Below the pieces are notes generated by a model. That model searched no databases. It was not told the origin of the DNA and saw only the letters and a program-made list of their open reading frames with translations. Shown in pieces: positions 42,485 to 51,429 of a stretch of DNA of 64,000 bases. Within the stretch, counting starts at the first letter, position 1. Each line of letters opens with the position of its first letter. Source of the DNA: Nitrospirales bacterium (GTDB lineage: Bacteria > Nitrospirota > Nitrospiria > Nitrospirales > UBA8639); assembly GCA_012270585.1 (NCBI GenBank), contig JAAXIB010000038.1, positions 19,914 through 83,913 on the forward strand, written 5' to 3'. A program made the translations under genes and the position numbers.

Positions 42485-43546
42485 GTGTTTGAGACCAGCA
42501 TTAAATTGGCGTTGACCTTATCCCAGATCGGGGTGGTGATGGGCGTGGTCCTGCTGACCGTGGCGGTGCTCACCCTGTTGGAACGAAAAGTGCTCAGTTG
42601 GATGCAGGACCGTATGGGTCCGATGGAAGTCGGACCGTATGGGGTCCTGCAGCCGGTGGCCGACGGGCTGAAGCTGTTTTTCAAGGAAGACATCATCCCG
42701 GCCGGGGCGAACAAGATCATGTTCAGTCTCGCGCCCATCATCGTGTTGGTGCCGGCCCTGATCGGGTTCGCCGTGATCCCGTTCGGTCCCAACTGGACGA
42801 TCGACGTCCTGGGCGTGGAGTTCAAGCCCTTTGTGATCAGCGACATCAACATCGGCGTGTTGTACATCCTGGCGTTCGCGTCCATCGGGGCGTACGGGGT
42901 CATCCTGGGCGGATGGGCCTCCAACAGCAAGTACTCGTTGTTGGGCGGTCTGCGCTCGGCTGCGCAGTTGATCAGCTATGAACTCAACGTGGGGCTGGCG
43001 ATCGTCGGGGTGTTGTTGCTGGCGGGGAGCCTGAGTTTGGTCAAAATCACCGAAGCCCAGGCCGGCGGGTTCTGGAACTGGTTTGCCTTCGACCCCTTGC
43101 CCTTTCCGCAGTTCATCGCCTTTGTCGTTTTTTTGATCGCGTCCGTGGCCGAAACCAACCGGCTCCCTTTTGACCTTCCGGAAGCGGAAAGCGAATTGGT
43201 CGCGGGGTTCTTCACGGAATACAGCGGCATGCGGTTCGCGTTTTTCTTCATGGCAGAATATGCGAACATGATCCTGGTGTCGTGCATGTCCACGGTCCTG
43301 TTCTTCGGCGGCTGGCACGCCCCCCTGCCGTTCTTGCAGGCACCCGGGATGTTCGCCTGGGTAACGGGAATTTTCTGGTTTACGGTCAAGGTCTACTTTT
43401 TCCTGTTCTTGTTTTTCTGGATCCGCGCCACGTTGCCGCGGTTACGGTACGACCAGTTGATGCGGTTCGGCTGGAAGGTGCTCTTGCCCATTGCCTTGGG
43501 GAACGTGGTGGTGACGTCGCTGCTCGCCTATATCTTCCCCAATTAG
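42485..43546 (+). CDS. nuoH: NADH:quinone oxidoreductase subunit H
   Basis: 353 residues, about eight membrane helices. Family blocks: [37 protein letters not shown] near the N-terminus, [21 protein letters not shown], and [30 protein letters not shown], which carries the charged E-channel residues beside the quinone cavity. It anchors the peripheral arm and lines the quinone tunnel. GTG or ATG upstream are not better: the ORF-starting GTG 42485 follows AGGAG by six bases. Confidence 0.95.
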   Translation: MFETSIKLALTLSQIGVVMGVVLLTVAVLTLLERKVLSWMQDRMGPMEVGPYGVLQPVADGLKLFFKEDIIPAGANKIMFSLAPIIVLVPALIGFAVIPFGPNWTIDVLGVEFKPFVISDINIGVLYILAFASIGAYGVILGGWASNSKYSLLGGLRSAAQLISYELNVGLAIVGVLLLAGSLSLVKITEAQAGGFWNWFAFDPLPFPQFIAFVVFLIASVAETNRLPFDLPEAESELVAGFFTEYSGMRFAFFFMAEYANMILVSCMSTVLFFGGWHAPLPFLQAPGMFAWVTGIFWFTVKVYFFLFLFFWIRATLPRLRYDQLMRFGWKVLLPIALGNVVVTSLLAYIFPN

Positions 43547-43592
43547 ACTAGATCCCCGATCGGGCGGGGACAAGCCACGAGGAGCCGGGTCG

Positions 43593-44132
43593 ATGAAACT
43601 CAAGAAGTGGATTCAGTCGCTGATCTTTTATGAAATCCTCCTGGGCATGAAGGAGACGCTCAAACATTTCCTGAAGTATCGTCCCATCACGCTGGAATAT
43701 CCCCACGTCAAGAAACCGCTGCCCGAGAATTACCGGGGCATGTTGGGGTTGCTGCGATACGACGATGATACGGAAAAATGCGTGGGGTGTGATTTGTGCG
43801 AGGCGGCCTGTCCCTCTCGCGTGATTCGCGTGGTCAGCGCCGAGGTGCCCGGGGAACCCACCAAGCGGTTCGCGAAGGAATATTACATGGATATGACGCG
43901 CTGCCTGTTCTGCGGGCTGTGCGTCGAGGCCTGTCCGGTGGATGCCCTGGGCATGTCGCAGGAATTCGAGTGGGCCGTGTACGACAAACGCAATTTGCAT
44001 TTGAATAAAGAACAACTGTTGGCAATCGGAGATCGGGCGTTTCCGGAACGGGAAAAACGGCTGGAATTCCAGCACCCCAACGTGGCCTATTTCAACGTCT
44101 CCTTCAAGGATATTCCGGAAAAGGAATTTTGA
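43593..44132 (+). CDS. nuoI: NADH:quinone oxidoreductase subunit I
   Basis: 179 residues. Two tandem ferredoxin motifs, CVGCDLCEAACP and CLFCGLCVEACP, bind [4Fe-4S] N6a and N6b. The N-terminus (MKLKKWIQSLIFYEILLGMKETLKHFL) is the amphipathic anchor onto NuoH. GAGGAG lies nine bases before the ATG. The C-terminus (QHPNVAYFNVSFKDIPEKEF) is the usual extension. A short CCCCGATCGGGCGGGG repeat remnant lies between nuoH and this gene. Confidence 0.96.
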   Translation: MKLKKWIQSLIFYEILLGMKETLKHFLKYRPITLEYPHVKKPLPENYRGMLGLLRYDDDTEKCVGCDLCEAACPSRVIRVVSAEVPGEPTKRFAKEYYMDMTRCLFCGLCVEACPVDALGMSQEFEWAVYDKRNLHLNKEQLLAIGDRAFPEREKRLEFQHPNVAYFNVSFKDIPEKEF

Positions 44133-44215
44133 TTTTCGCCCGATTCGCCTGTCCCGATGCCTTTCCCCCTGTCCGGTCGACGCCCAGGCGTCCTTAACGG
44201 GAGCAACGTGTAACG

Positions 44216-44722
44216 GTGGGTACATTCGTCTTCCTGTATTTTGCCGCGGTGATTGTGATGGCCGCGTCGCTCGTCGTCGTGCTCCGCAACCCCATCTACA
44301 GTGCCCTGTCCCTGCTGGTCATGTTCTTTCACGTCGCCGGGCTGTACGTGACGCTGCACGCCGAGTTTCTGGCCGCGATTCAGATCATCGTCTACGCCGG
44401 GGCGATCCTGGTGCTCTACCTGTTTGTCGTGATGTTGCTCAACGTGAAACGCGACGAGCGGTACAACCGGCAGGGGACGGTGGCGTTGTTTCTCGGAGTC
44501 GTGCTGTTGACCGAAGCCGTATTGCTCGCGGTGAGTCGCGGGTTCACCGTGGCGACGCCCGATCCGGGACCGGAGGGGGCGGCCAGGGCCGTGGGGAACA
44601 CGGAATCGATCGGGGAAGTCCTGTATTCCACCTACCTGTTCCCGTTTGAAATCGCCTCGCTCATCCTGCTGGTGGCCATGATCGGCGCGGTCATCCTGTC
44701 CAAGAAGGGCATTATGGGATGA
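44216..44722 (+). CDS. nuoJ: NADH:quinone oxidoreductase subunit J
   Basis: 168 residues from GTG 44216, with CGGGAG upstream. Five membrane helices, with the characteristic [52 protein letters not shown] segment (conserved pi-bulge helix) and the C-terminal [18 protein letters not shown]. Part of the proton-translocating core with NuoK, A and H. The last bases overlap the nuoK start. Confidence 0.95.
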   Translation: MGTFVFLYFAAVIVMAASLVVVLRNPIYSALSLLVMFFHVAGLYVTLHAEFLAAIQIIVYAGAILVLYLFVVMLLNVKRDERYNRQGTVALFLGVVLLTEAVLLAVSRGFTVATPDPGPEGAARAVGNTESIGEVLYSTYLFPFEIASLILLVAMIGAVILSKKGIMG

Positions 44723-45024
44723 GCGTGCCCGTGGAATTCTACATGGTGCTGAGCGGGCTGGTGTTCATCATCGGGCTCGTCGGCGTCCTGGTCCGGAAGA
44801 ACCTCATTATCATCCTGCTGTCCATTGAATTGATGCTCAATGCCACGAACATCAATTTCGTGGCCTTTTCCTCCCATTTCGGCAACCTGGCCGGGCAGGT
44901 CTTCGTGTTCTTCGCCCTGACCGTGGCCGCCGCGGAAGTGGCGGTGGGCCTCGCCATCATCATCGCCCTCTACCGCCATCACGCCAGCATCAACGTGGAC
45001 GATTTCCGCCTGTTGAAATGGTAA
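44719..45024 (+). CDS. nuoK: NADH:quinone oxidoreductase subunit K
   Basis: 101 residues, three helices ([64 protein letters not shown]). Both membrane glutamates expected for proton transfer, one in SIELMLN and one in AAEVAVG, are present. It is MrpC-like. Start codon overlaps the nuoJ stop (ATGA). Confidence 0.96.
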   Translation: MSVPVEFYMVLSGLVFIIGLVGVLVRKNLIIILLSIELMLNATNINFVAFSSHFGNLAGQVFVFFALTVAAAEVAVGLAIIIALYRHHASINVDDFRLLKW

Positions 45025-45028
45025 CGCC

Positions 45029-46924
45029 ATGCTCTATGCCCTGATCCCCCTCCTGCCCCTCATGGCGTTCATCGTGCTCAGCTTCGCCGGGCACGTGTTG
45101 AAGGAGCGCGCGCACCTGATCGCGGTGCCCGCGGTCTGGTTGTCCTTTCTGTTGTCGGTCGTGGCCTTTTCCGAAGTCGCTGACGGGCGCGTGCTGGAAA
45201 TCCCCCTGTATACCTGGGCGGCGTCCGGGGATCTCACCATCCGGCTCGGGCTGTACGTGGACCAGTTGACCGCGGCCATGTTGCTGCTGGTGACCATCGT
45301 CAGCGGGTTGGTGCACGTCTACACCATCGGGTACATGCACGGCGAACCGGGTTACGCGCGGTTTTTCGCCAACATCGCGCTGTTCACGTTCTCTATGCTG
45401 ATGCTGGTCATGTCCGACAATTTCCTCCAACTGTTCGTGTTCTGGGAAGCGGTGGGGCTGTGTTCCTATCTGCTGATCGGTCACTGGTATGACCGGCATA
45501 CGGCACGAGCCGCGGCCACCAAGGCGTTCATCGTCAACCGGGTCGGGGACTTCGGGTTCCTGCTGGGCGTCCTGCTGGTGTTCGTGGTCTTCGGGACCTT
45601 GCAGTACCAACCCGTGTTCGCCGAGGCCGCGGGCAAAGCCGGCGCCGTGATCGACGTCCTGGGCGCGTTCGGCGGCGGGTGGGAAGTGTCCGCGATGACC
45701 CTGATTTGCCTGCTGCTGTTCGTCGGAGCCGTGGGCAAGTCCGCGCAAGTCCCGTTGCACGTGTGGTTGCCGGACGCCATGGAAGGCCCCACGCCCATTT
45801 CCGCCCTGATCCACGCCGCGACCATGGTGACCGCGGGCGTGTTCATGGTGGCGCGGTTGGCTCCCCTGTACAACGTGTCTCCCGAGGCCATGGCCGTGGT
45901 GGCCGTCGTGGGTGGAGCGACCATGTTCGTCGGCGCCACGATCGCCCTGACGCAAAACGACATCAAGCGCGTGGTGGCCTATTCAACCGTGAGCCAACTC
46001 GGGTACATGATGATGGCGTGCGGGTTGGGGGGCTACGTGGCCGGCATCTATCACCTGCTGACGCACGGCGCCTTCAAGGCGTTGCTCTTCCTCGGATGCG
46101 GGTCCGTCATCCTGGCCGTCCATCACGAGCAGGACATGCGACGCATGGGCGGGCTGAAAGACAAAATGCCCGTCACGTACTGGACCTTCATCATCGGATC
46201 GTTGGCCCTGGCCGGATTCCCGCTCACCGCGGGATTTTTCAGTAAGGACGAATTGTTGCTGGCCGCGTGGAACGCGGGGGCGCTGGGGCAAATCCTGGCC
46301 GTGGCAGGGATCCTCACCGCGGGGCTGACGGCGTTCTACAGTTTCCGGTTGGTGTTCGTGGCCTTTTGGGGAGAATCCCGGGTCGACCCGCATCATGCCG
46401 AGCACGTCCGGGAACAGCCCCTGGTCGTGACCGCGCCCCTGGTGGCGTTGGCCGTGCTCAGTATCGCCACGGGATACCTGGGCATTCCGGAGTTTCTGCA
46501 ACAGGCCTTCCCCGGCGGGGAGGGCGGAGGGCACCACGGCGCGGCCGCCACGGGCATCATGCTGGCGGCCACGTTGGCCGGCGTGCTCGGCATTGCCGCG
46601 GCCTACGTCGTCTACGTGAAGTCACCCGATTATCCCGATCGTCTGATGAACCGGTGGCAGGCGTTGTATCGCGGCTCGCTCAACAAATGGTACGTGGATG
46701 AAGCCTATGACAAGGCGTTCGTGAATCCCACGTTCACGCTGGCGGACCGGCTGTGGAAAAAGGTGGACGTGGCCGTCATCGACAACGCGGTGAACGGCGT
46801 GGCCCGCGGGTTTGCCTGGTGGGGGTGGATGGCCCGCCTGATTCAAACCGGGGAAACGCAGAATTACGCGCTCAGCATGACCATGGGCGCGGTCATCATC
46901 CTGACCGCGTACCTGATTTTTTGA
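45029..46924 (+). CDS. nuoL: NADH:quinone oxidoreductase subunit L (proton pump)
   Basis: 631 residues, about 15-16 helices. Antiporter motifs are clear: the TM5 Glu in LFVFWEAVGLCSYLLIGHWY, the TM7 Lys in AVGKSAQVPLHVWLPDAMEGPTPISALIHAATMV, and the NDIKRVVAYSTVSQLGYMMMACG block. A long lateral amphipathic helix precedes the last C-terminal transmembrane helix (MGAVIILTAYLIF). NuoL is the distal pump of the membrane arm, homologous to MrpA/D antiporters. The only NuoL in the operon. Confidence 0.96.
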   Translation: MLYALIPLLPLMAFIVLSFAGHVLKERAHLIAVPAVWLSFLLSVVAFSEVADGRVLEIPLYTWAASGDLTIRLGLYVDQLTAAMLLLVTIVSGLVHVYTIGYMHGEPGYARFFANIALFTFSMLMLVMSDNFLQLFVFWEAVGLCSYLLIGHWYDRHTARAAATKAFIVNRVGDFGFLLGVLLVFVVFGTLQYQPVFAEAAGKAGAVIDVLGAFGGGWEVSAMTLICLLLFVGAVGKSAQVPLHVWLPDAMEGPTPISALIHAATMVTAGVFMVARLAPLYNVSPEAMAVVAVVGGATMFVGATIALTQNDIKRVVAYSTVSQLGYMMMACGLGGYVAGIYHLLTHGAFKALLFLGCGSVILAVHHEQDMRRMGGLKDKMPVTYWTFIIGSLALAGFPLTAGFFSKDELLLAAWNAGALGQILAVAGILTAGLTAFYSFRLVFVAFWGESRVDPHHAEHVREQPLVVTAPLVALAVLSIATGYLGIPEFLQQAFPGGEGGGHHGAAATGIMLAATLAGVLGIAAAYVVYVKSPDYPDRLMNRWQALYRGSLNKWYVDEAYDKAFVNPTFTLADRLWKKVDVAVIDNAVNGVARGFAWWGWMARLIQTGETQNYALSMTMGAVIILTAYLIF

Positions 46925-46981
46925 GTAGGGGACGGCCGAAGCCTGCCCTGAGCGAAGCCGAAGGGTGCCGTCCCGAAATGA
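46925..46981. repeat. Nested repeat between nuoL and nuoM
   Basis: A GGGGACGGCC ... GTGCCGTCCC unit like that at 37418-37440 is split by GAAGCCTGCCCTGAGCGAAG CCGAAGG, a separate element. No gene. Confidence 0.6.
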
Positions 46982-46997
46982 AAGGATCCTGATCGAC

Positions 46998-48563
46998 GTG
47001 TCTTCCGGCGGATTTCCATGGCTGACCCTGGTCGTGTTCCTGCCCTTGTTGGGCGTGGCCGCGATTCTTCTGGTCGAAGAAGCCCTGGCCAAATGGGTGG
47101 CCCTGGGGATTTCGTCGCTGGTGTTTCTGGTCTCGCTCCCGCTGTGGGTCCTGTTCGATGAATCCACGCCTGCCATGCAGTTCGTGGAAGCGCATCAATG
47201 GATTGCGTCGCCCTCCATCAACTACGCGGTGGGCGTGGACGGGATCAGCCTGCCCCTGGTGTTGCTGACCACCCTGCTGACGCCGCTCTGCGTCCTGGTG
47301 TCCTGGACCGCGATCGAGACTCGCGTCAGGGAATTCGTGATCAGCCTGCTCGTGATGGAAACCGCCACACTCGGCGTGTTCGTCGCGCTGGACTTCGTGT
47401 TGTTCTACGTGTTCTGGGAAACCATGCTGATTCCCATGTATCTGTTGATCGGGATCTGGGGCGGACCCAATCGCGTGTACGCGGCCATCAAATTTTTCCT
47501 GTATACCCTGGCCGGCAGTATCCTGCTGCTCGTGGCGATTATCGTGCTCTATTTTTACGCCGGGGAGGAATCGTTCGATATCCTCACCCTCAGCAACGCC
47601 GGGTATCCCCCCTGGCTGCAAGCCTGGTTGTTCTGGGCCTTCTTTGCCGCGTTTGCCGTGAAAGTGCCGATGTTTCCCTTTCATACCTGGTTGCCGGACG
47701 CGCACGTGGAGGCCCCCACCGCGGGCAGCGTGATGCTGGCGAGCGTGTTGCTGAAGTTGGGGGCCTACGGGTTCCTGCGCTTCTCGTTGCCCATGCTGCC
47801 GCACGCCACGCAACGGTTCACCTCGGTGGTGATCTTCCTGTCGGTGGTGGCCATCATCTACGGCGCCTATATGGCCTTTGCCCAAGCCGACCTCAAAAAG
47901 CTCATCGCTTATTCCAGCGTGAGCCACATGGGATTCGTCACGCTGGGCATTTTCGTATTGAACGCCCAGGGGATCGAAGGCGCGATCCTGCAAATGGTCA
48001 ACCACGGCATCACCACCGGCGCGCTCTTCCTGTGCGTGGGTATCGTGTACGAGCGGACGCACAGCCGGGAGATCGTGGACAATTCGGGCCTCGCCGCGTC
48101 CATGCCGGTCTATGCCACGTTCCTCGTGATCTTCGCGTTGTCCTCCGTGGGGTTGCCGGGCATGAACAGCTTCGTGGGTGAGTTCTTCGTGCTGCTCGGA
48201 ACCTTCATGTGGAGCAAGGCGCTCGCCACGGTCGCGACCCTGGGGGTCATTCTCGCGGCGGCCTATATTCTCTGGATGTTGCAGCGCGTGGTGTACGGCA
48301 CCCCGGCGCAACACGTGGCCCCCAAGCTCCACGATATGAACTGGCGTGAAATCGGCACGCTGGCGCCCTTGGCGTTCTTCGTGTTCTGGATCGGACTCTA
48401 TCCCAAGCCCCTGCTGGACGTGATGCACGCCAGCGTCGATCACCTCGTGCAAAAACAGGCGAACGTCATGGTGGTGGACGCCGGGCCTCCCGTACCGCCA
48501 CCGGCTATCGCCGGCACCGGGTCTTTCCCGGGACCAAGCCCGACAAAGGTTGAAACGCGATGA
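46998..48563 (+). CDS. nuoM: NADH:quinone oxidoreductase subunit M (proton pump)
   Basis: 521 residues from GTG 46998 (AAAGGA eleven bases upstream); a GTG at 46965 lies inside the nested repeat and is rejected. About 14 helices with antiporter signatures: FYVFWETMLIPMYLLIGIWGG (TM5 Glu), FAVKVPMFPFHTWLPDAHVEAPTAGSVMLASVLLKLGAYG (TM7 Lys), and AQADLKKLIAYSSVSHMGFVTLG. Single copy, so this is not one of the two-NuoM variants. It overlaps nuoN by four bases. Confidence 0.95.
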   Translation: MSSGGFPWLTLVVFLPLLGVAAILLVEEALAKWVALGISSLVFLVSLPLWVLFDESTPAMQFVEAHQWIASPSINYAVGVDGISLPLVLLTTLLTPLCVLVSWTAIETRVREFVISLLVMETATLGVFVALDFVLFYVFWETMLIPMYLLIGIWGGPNRVYAAIKFFLYTLAGSILLLVAIIVLYFYAGEESFDILTLSNAGYPPWLQAWLFWAFFAAFAVKVPMFPFHTWLPDAHVEAPTAGSVMLASVLLKLGAYGFLRFSLPMLPHATQRFTSVVIFLSVVAIIYGAYMAFAQADLKKLIAYSSVSHMGFVTLGIFVLNAQGIEGAILQMVNHGITTGALFLCVGIVYERTHSREIVDNSGLAASMPVYATFLVIFALSSVGLPGMNSFVGEFFVLLGTFMWSKALATVATLGVILAAAYILWMLQRVVYGTPAQHVAPKLHDMNWREIGTLAPLAFFVFWIGLYPKPLLDVMHASVDHLVQKQANVMVVDAGPPVPPPAIAGTGSFPGPSPTKVETR

Positions 48564-50035
48564 TGATTCCTCTCGCAGACCTGGTCACGATCCTGCCGGA
48601 ACTGATCGTCGTGTCTGTGGCCTGTCTCCTGTTGGTGCTGGACCCGATCACCCCGTCGCACAGGAAAGATCTGCTGGCGTGGATGAGCGTCGCCGCGCTC
48701 GCCGTGTGTTTCGTCGTCACGGCCGGCGGCATGGGTGACCGGGTGTCCGCGTTCAGCGACCTCGTGGTGGTGGACGGGTATGCCTCGTTCTGGAAACTGT
48801 TGCTCTACGTCGTGAGCGGCATGACGATCCTGCTCTCCATCGGGTACCTCAAGGAAGAGCGGATCGACCTGGCCGAATTCTACGGGTTCGTGCTGCTCTC
48901 CCTGACGGGCATGATGATCATGGTCTCCGGCGCGGACCTGCTGGTCATCTACCTGGGCATCGAGTTGATGTCCATTTCGCTCTACGTGCTGGCGGGCTTC
49001 AAGCGATTTGAAGCCAAGTCCATCGAATCGTCGGCCAAGTATTTTATCCTGGGCGCGTTCTCGTCGGGCCTCCTGCTCTACGGCATTTCCCTGATCTTCG
49101 GCGTCGCCGGCAGCACGCGCCTGGTCGAAATCGCCGCGGCAGTCGACGCGCGCGGACTCGACGACCCGCTGATCCTCATCGCCCTGATGCTGGTGATCGT
49201 GGGGTTTGGCTTCAAGGTGGCGGCCGTGCCGTTTCACATGTGGACCCCGGACGTGTATCAGGGCGCGCCGACCTCGGTGACCGCGTTCATGGCCGTGGCG
49301 TCCAAAGCCGCGAGCTTCGGGGCGTTCCTCCGGGTGATGCTCGAAGGCTTCGGGGGCATGAAACCGAATTGGAGCGGGCTCATCCTGGGCGTGTGCATCC
49401 TGACCCTGATCCTGGGGAACCTCGTGGCCATCGTGCAAACGAACGTGAAGCGCATGCTGGCGTATTCGAGCATCGCGCACGCCGGTTATGCATTGATCGG
49501 GTTGGTCGTGGCGGGATGGGTCGGTACCGGAGCCGGCGTGTCGGCAAAGGGCGTGTCCAGCATGATGTTGTACCTGGCCGTCTATTCCTTCATGACCCTG
49601 GGAGCCTTCTCGATGGTGGCGATTCTTCGACGGGGCGGGGATGAAGGAGAAGACCTGGATGACTTCACCGGGTTGGCCAAGCGCCACAAGGGCGCGGCAT
49701 TTCTGATGTTGCTCTTTATGATCTCACTCGCGGGCATCCCGCCGACCGCCGGCTTCATCGGCAAATTCTACCTGTTCATGGCCGCGGTCAATGCCGGCCT
49801 GACCTGGCTGGCCGTGGTTGGTTTGATCTTTGCCGCCGTGTCCGCCTTCTACTACCTGCGTGTGGTCATGGTCATGTACATGCGCGAGCCATCACCCGAC
49901 CAGGAAAGCGAAACGCGCCTGGCCCTGTCCCCCACCGCCACTGTCGTGCTGGCCCTGGCCGTGGCCGGCGTCGTGCTGTTCGGGGTCTATCCCTGGCCCC
50001 TCGTCTCCCTCACCGCCTCCGCCTCGCTGCCCTGA
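48560..50035 (+). CDS. nuoN: NADH:quinone oxidoreductase subunit N (proton pump)
   Basis: 491 residues, about 14 helices. Signatures: LLVIYLGIELMSISLYVLAGFKR (TM5 Glu), FGFKVAAVPFHMWTPDVYQGAPTSVTAFMAVASKAASFG (TM7 Lys), and VQTNVKRMLAYSSIAHAGYALIGLV. It sits between NuoM and NuoK in the membrane arm. Last gene of the operon; the overlap with nuoM (ATGA) couples translation. No clear terminator follows; repeats begin about 60 bases downstream. Confidence 0.96.
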   Translation: MMIPLADLVTILPELIVVSVACLLLVLDPITPSHRKDLLAWMSVAALAVCFVVTAGGMGDRVSAFSDLVVVDGYASFWKLLLYVVSGMTILLSIGYLKEERIDLAEFYGFVLLSLTGMMIMVSGADLLVIYLGIELMSISLYVLAGFKRFEAKSIESSAKYFILGAFSSGLLLYGISLIFGVAGSTRLVEIAAAVDARGLDDPLILIALMLVIVGFGFKVAAVPFHMWTPDVYQGAPTSVTAFMAVASKAASFGAFLRVMLEGFGGMKPNWSGLILGVCILTLILGNLVAIVQTNVKRMLAYSSIAHAGYALIGLVVAGWVGTGAGVSAKGVSSMMLYLAVYSFMTLGAFSMVAILRRGGDEGEDLDDFTGLAKRHKGAAFLMLLFMISLAGIPPTAGFIGKFYLFMAAVNAGLTWLAVVGLIFAAVSAFYYLRVVMVMYMREPSPDQESETRLALSPTATVVLALAVAGVVLFGVYPWPLVSLTASASLP

Positions 50036-50504
50036 CGATAAACTAACAAGCCCCAGTTGTCATCCTGAACGAAGTGAAGGATCTGCATTTTTTTATCTGT
50101 CATCCTCGACATTTGGAATCGAGGATCCAGCGTCTTTATATTTTGTAGTTGTAGCTGAGGGATTCCTGTATGTGTTCAGTAATTCATTGACAATTGCTCC
50201 ACTTCCTGTTGTGCCCCCATGCCCCGCCTTAGAAGACAACCCCCTCACTCCCCCTTCTCAGGGGGACGGCCGAACCGCGCTCCCCTGAGTGTAGCCGCGT
50301 GATCCCTGTTCGGAGACAGGGACATGCCTTATCGCGCCTGCTGTTCTCTCCCTCTCCCCCAGTCTGAAATTAGGCGAAGACCCCGACATTTTTAATCGGG
50401 GGGCTGGAGTGAGGAGGCCGATAAATCGTTATTGGAGATTTGACTTTCTATTTCAAACTGGTTATATGTCTAGTCAGAATAGCCGTAAAATATTTGGAGG
50501 ATGT
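50036..50504. repeat. Repeat-rich region after the nuo operon
   Basis: No gene. Contains CATCCTCGACATTTGGAATC GAGGATCCAG (50102-50131), a MITE-end TGTATGTGTTCAGTAATTCA TTGACAATTG (50167-50196), and a CTCTCCCTCTCCCC/GGCTGGAGTGAGG unit with an inserted segment (50346-50416). GGAGG at 50497-50501 belongs to the next gene. Confidence 0.65.
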
Positions 50505-50765
50505 ATGAGCAAAACGTGGCAGGTACAAGAAGCCAAGGCACGATTCAGTGAATTCCTTGAGACCAGCCTTGCTGAAGGGCCTCAGATCGTGACGAAACGA
50601 GGCGTAGAGGCAGCGGTCTTGGTTCCGATCAATCAATGGCGACGATTGGAGCAAATGGCAAAACCCACCTTGAAGCAACTGCTCCTCGCGTCAGAACCGC
50701 AAACCGATCTCCCGGTACCATCCCGAACCAGACAACCCCATCGGCCAGTGACGGGTTTCGATTGA
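50505..50765 (+). CDS. Phd/YefM-family antitoxin
   Basis: 86 residues from ATG 50505, preceded closely by GGAGGATGT (the frame extends to 50409 but without a good start). N-terminal Phd/YefM fold MSKTWQVQEAKARFSEFLETSLAEGPQIVTKRGVEAAVLVPINQW, which binds the operator DNA as a dimer, then a short tail (FKLKQLLL-type helix KPTLKQLLLASEPQTDLP) that wraps the toxin. The toxin gene follows after four bases. The operon is expected to repress itself. Confidence 0.85.
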   Translation: MSKTWQVQEAKARFSEFLETSLAEGPQIVTKRGVEAAVLVPINQWRRLEQMAKPTLKQLLLASEPQTDLPVPSRTRQPHRPVTGFD

Positions 50766-50769
50766 ACCG

Positions 50770-51174
50770 ATGTATCTCCTCGATACGAATGTCATCTCGG
50801 AAACGCGTCGCCCTCGCCCCGATCGTGGTGTCCTGAGCTGGCTCACCGGTGTGCCGGATGAAGACCTTCACGTTTCCGCGTTAACCATTGGGGAACTGCA
50901 GGCAGGTATCGAGATTACCCGTGAACAGGACTCTGCCAAGGCGGAAGAGCTGGAGGCTTGGCTGGGCAAGATTCTCGTTTCCTACAACGTGTTGGCGGCT
51001 GATGCGGCTGTTTTTCGAGTTTGGGCCCGGCTCAAGCATCGGCAGTCAAACGCGTTAATGGAAGATGCCTTGATCGCGGCCACGGCCCTGATTCACAGAC
51101 TCACGGTCGTCACCCGCAACACCAGTGATTTTGCCCAACTCGGAGTGAAGACGCTGAACCCGTTCGAGACGTGA
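50770..51174 (+). CDS. VapC/FitB-type PIN-domain toxin
   Basis: 134 residues. PIN nuclease with all four acidic positions: Asp5 (YLLDTNVISE), Glu42 (TIGELQAGI), Asp99 (LMEDALIAATAL) and Asp120 (TRNTSDFAQLGV). Such toxins cut tRNA or rRNA in a Mg-dependent way when the antitoxin is lost. Four bases after the Phd-type antitoxin, so a complete type II pair, of the FitB/StbB branch by the TNVISE start. First gene pair of the defence island. Confidence 0.9.
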   Translation: MYLLDTNVISETRRPRPDRGVLSWLTGVPDEDLHVSALTIGELQAGIEITREQDSAKAEELEAWLGKILVSYNVLAADAAVFRVWARLKHRQSNALMEDALIAATALIHRLTVVTRNTSDFAQLGVKTLNPFET

Positions 51175-51205
51175 ATCGCGAATTGGGAATTGCTAAAAAT
51201 CGCCC

Positions 51206-51404
51206 ATGCTCGACGCTGATACCAAACGCCGCATCGACACTGTCCGCAAGAAAACCCCGCCGGTCGGCAGCGAACAGCTCCAAGGTCAACCACTGGTAAA
51301 CTGACGTGCCCGGCCAATTATTCACCCATTACTTCCTCACCGACGGCATAAAGGGCAGGGTGAGTGGCAGGTTTCTCTTGTCAAGTCTGAAGAGTTTACC
51401 GTAA
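51206..51404 (+). pseudogene. Possible remnants of a DNA-methyltransferase gene
   Basis: A 32-codon ORF (51206-51304) begins MLDADTKRRIDTVRKK, like the first residues of many HsdM-type N6-adenine methylases, then departs from them. A second frame (51306-51404) encodes GQLFTHYFLTDGIK, also reminiscent of restriction-enzyme segments. Neither is long enough to be functional. Identification rests on my recall of those motifs only. Confidence 0.3.
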
Positions 51405-51429
51405 CAGTACAGTGCAGGAGAATCATAGT

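Noticed and set aside
46896..49687. Minus-strand frames of 415-518 codons opposite nuoM and nuoN
   Set aside because: Extremely His/Gln/Glu-rich translations typical of the antisense of membrane-protein genes; no start signals.
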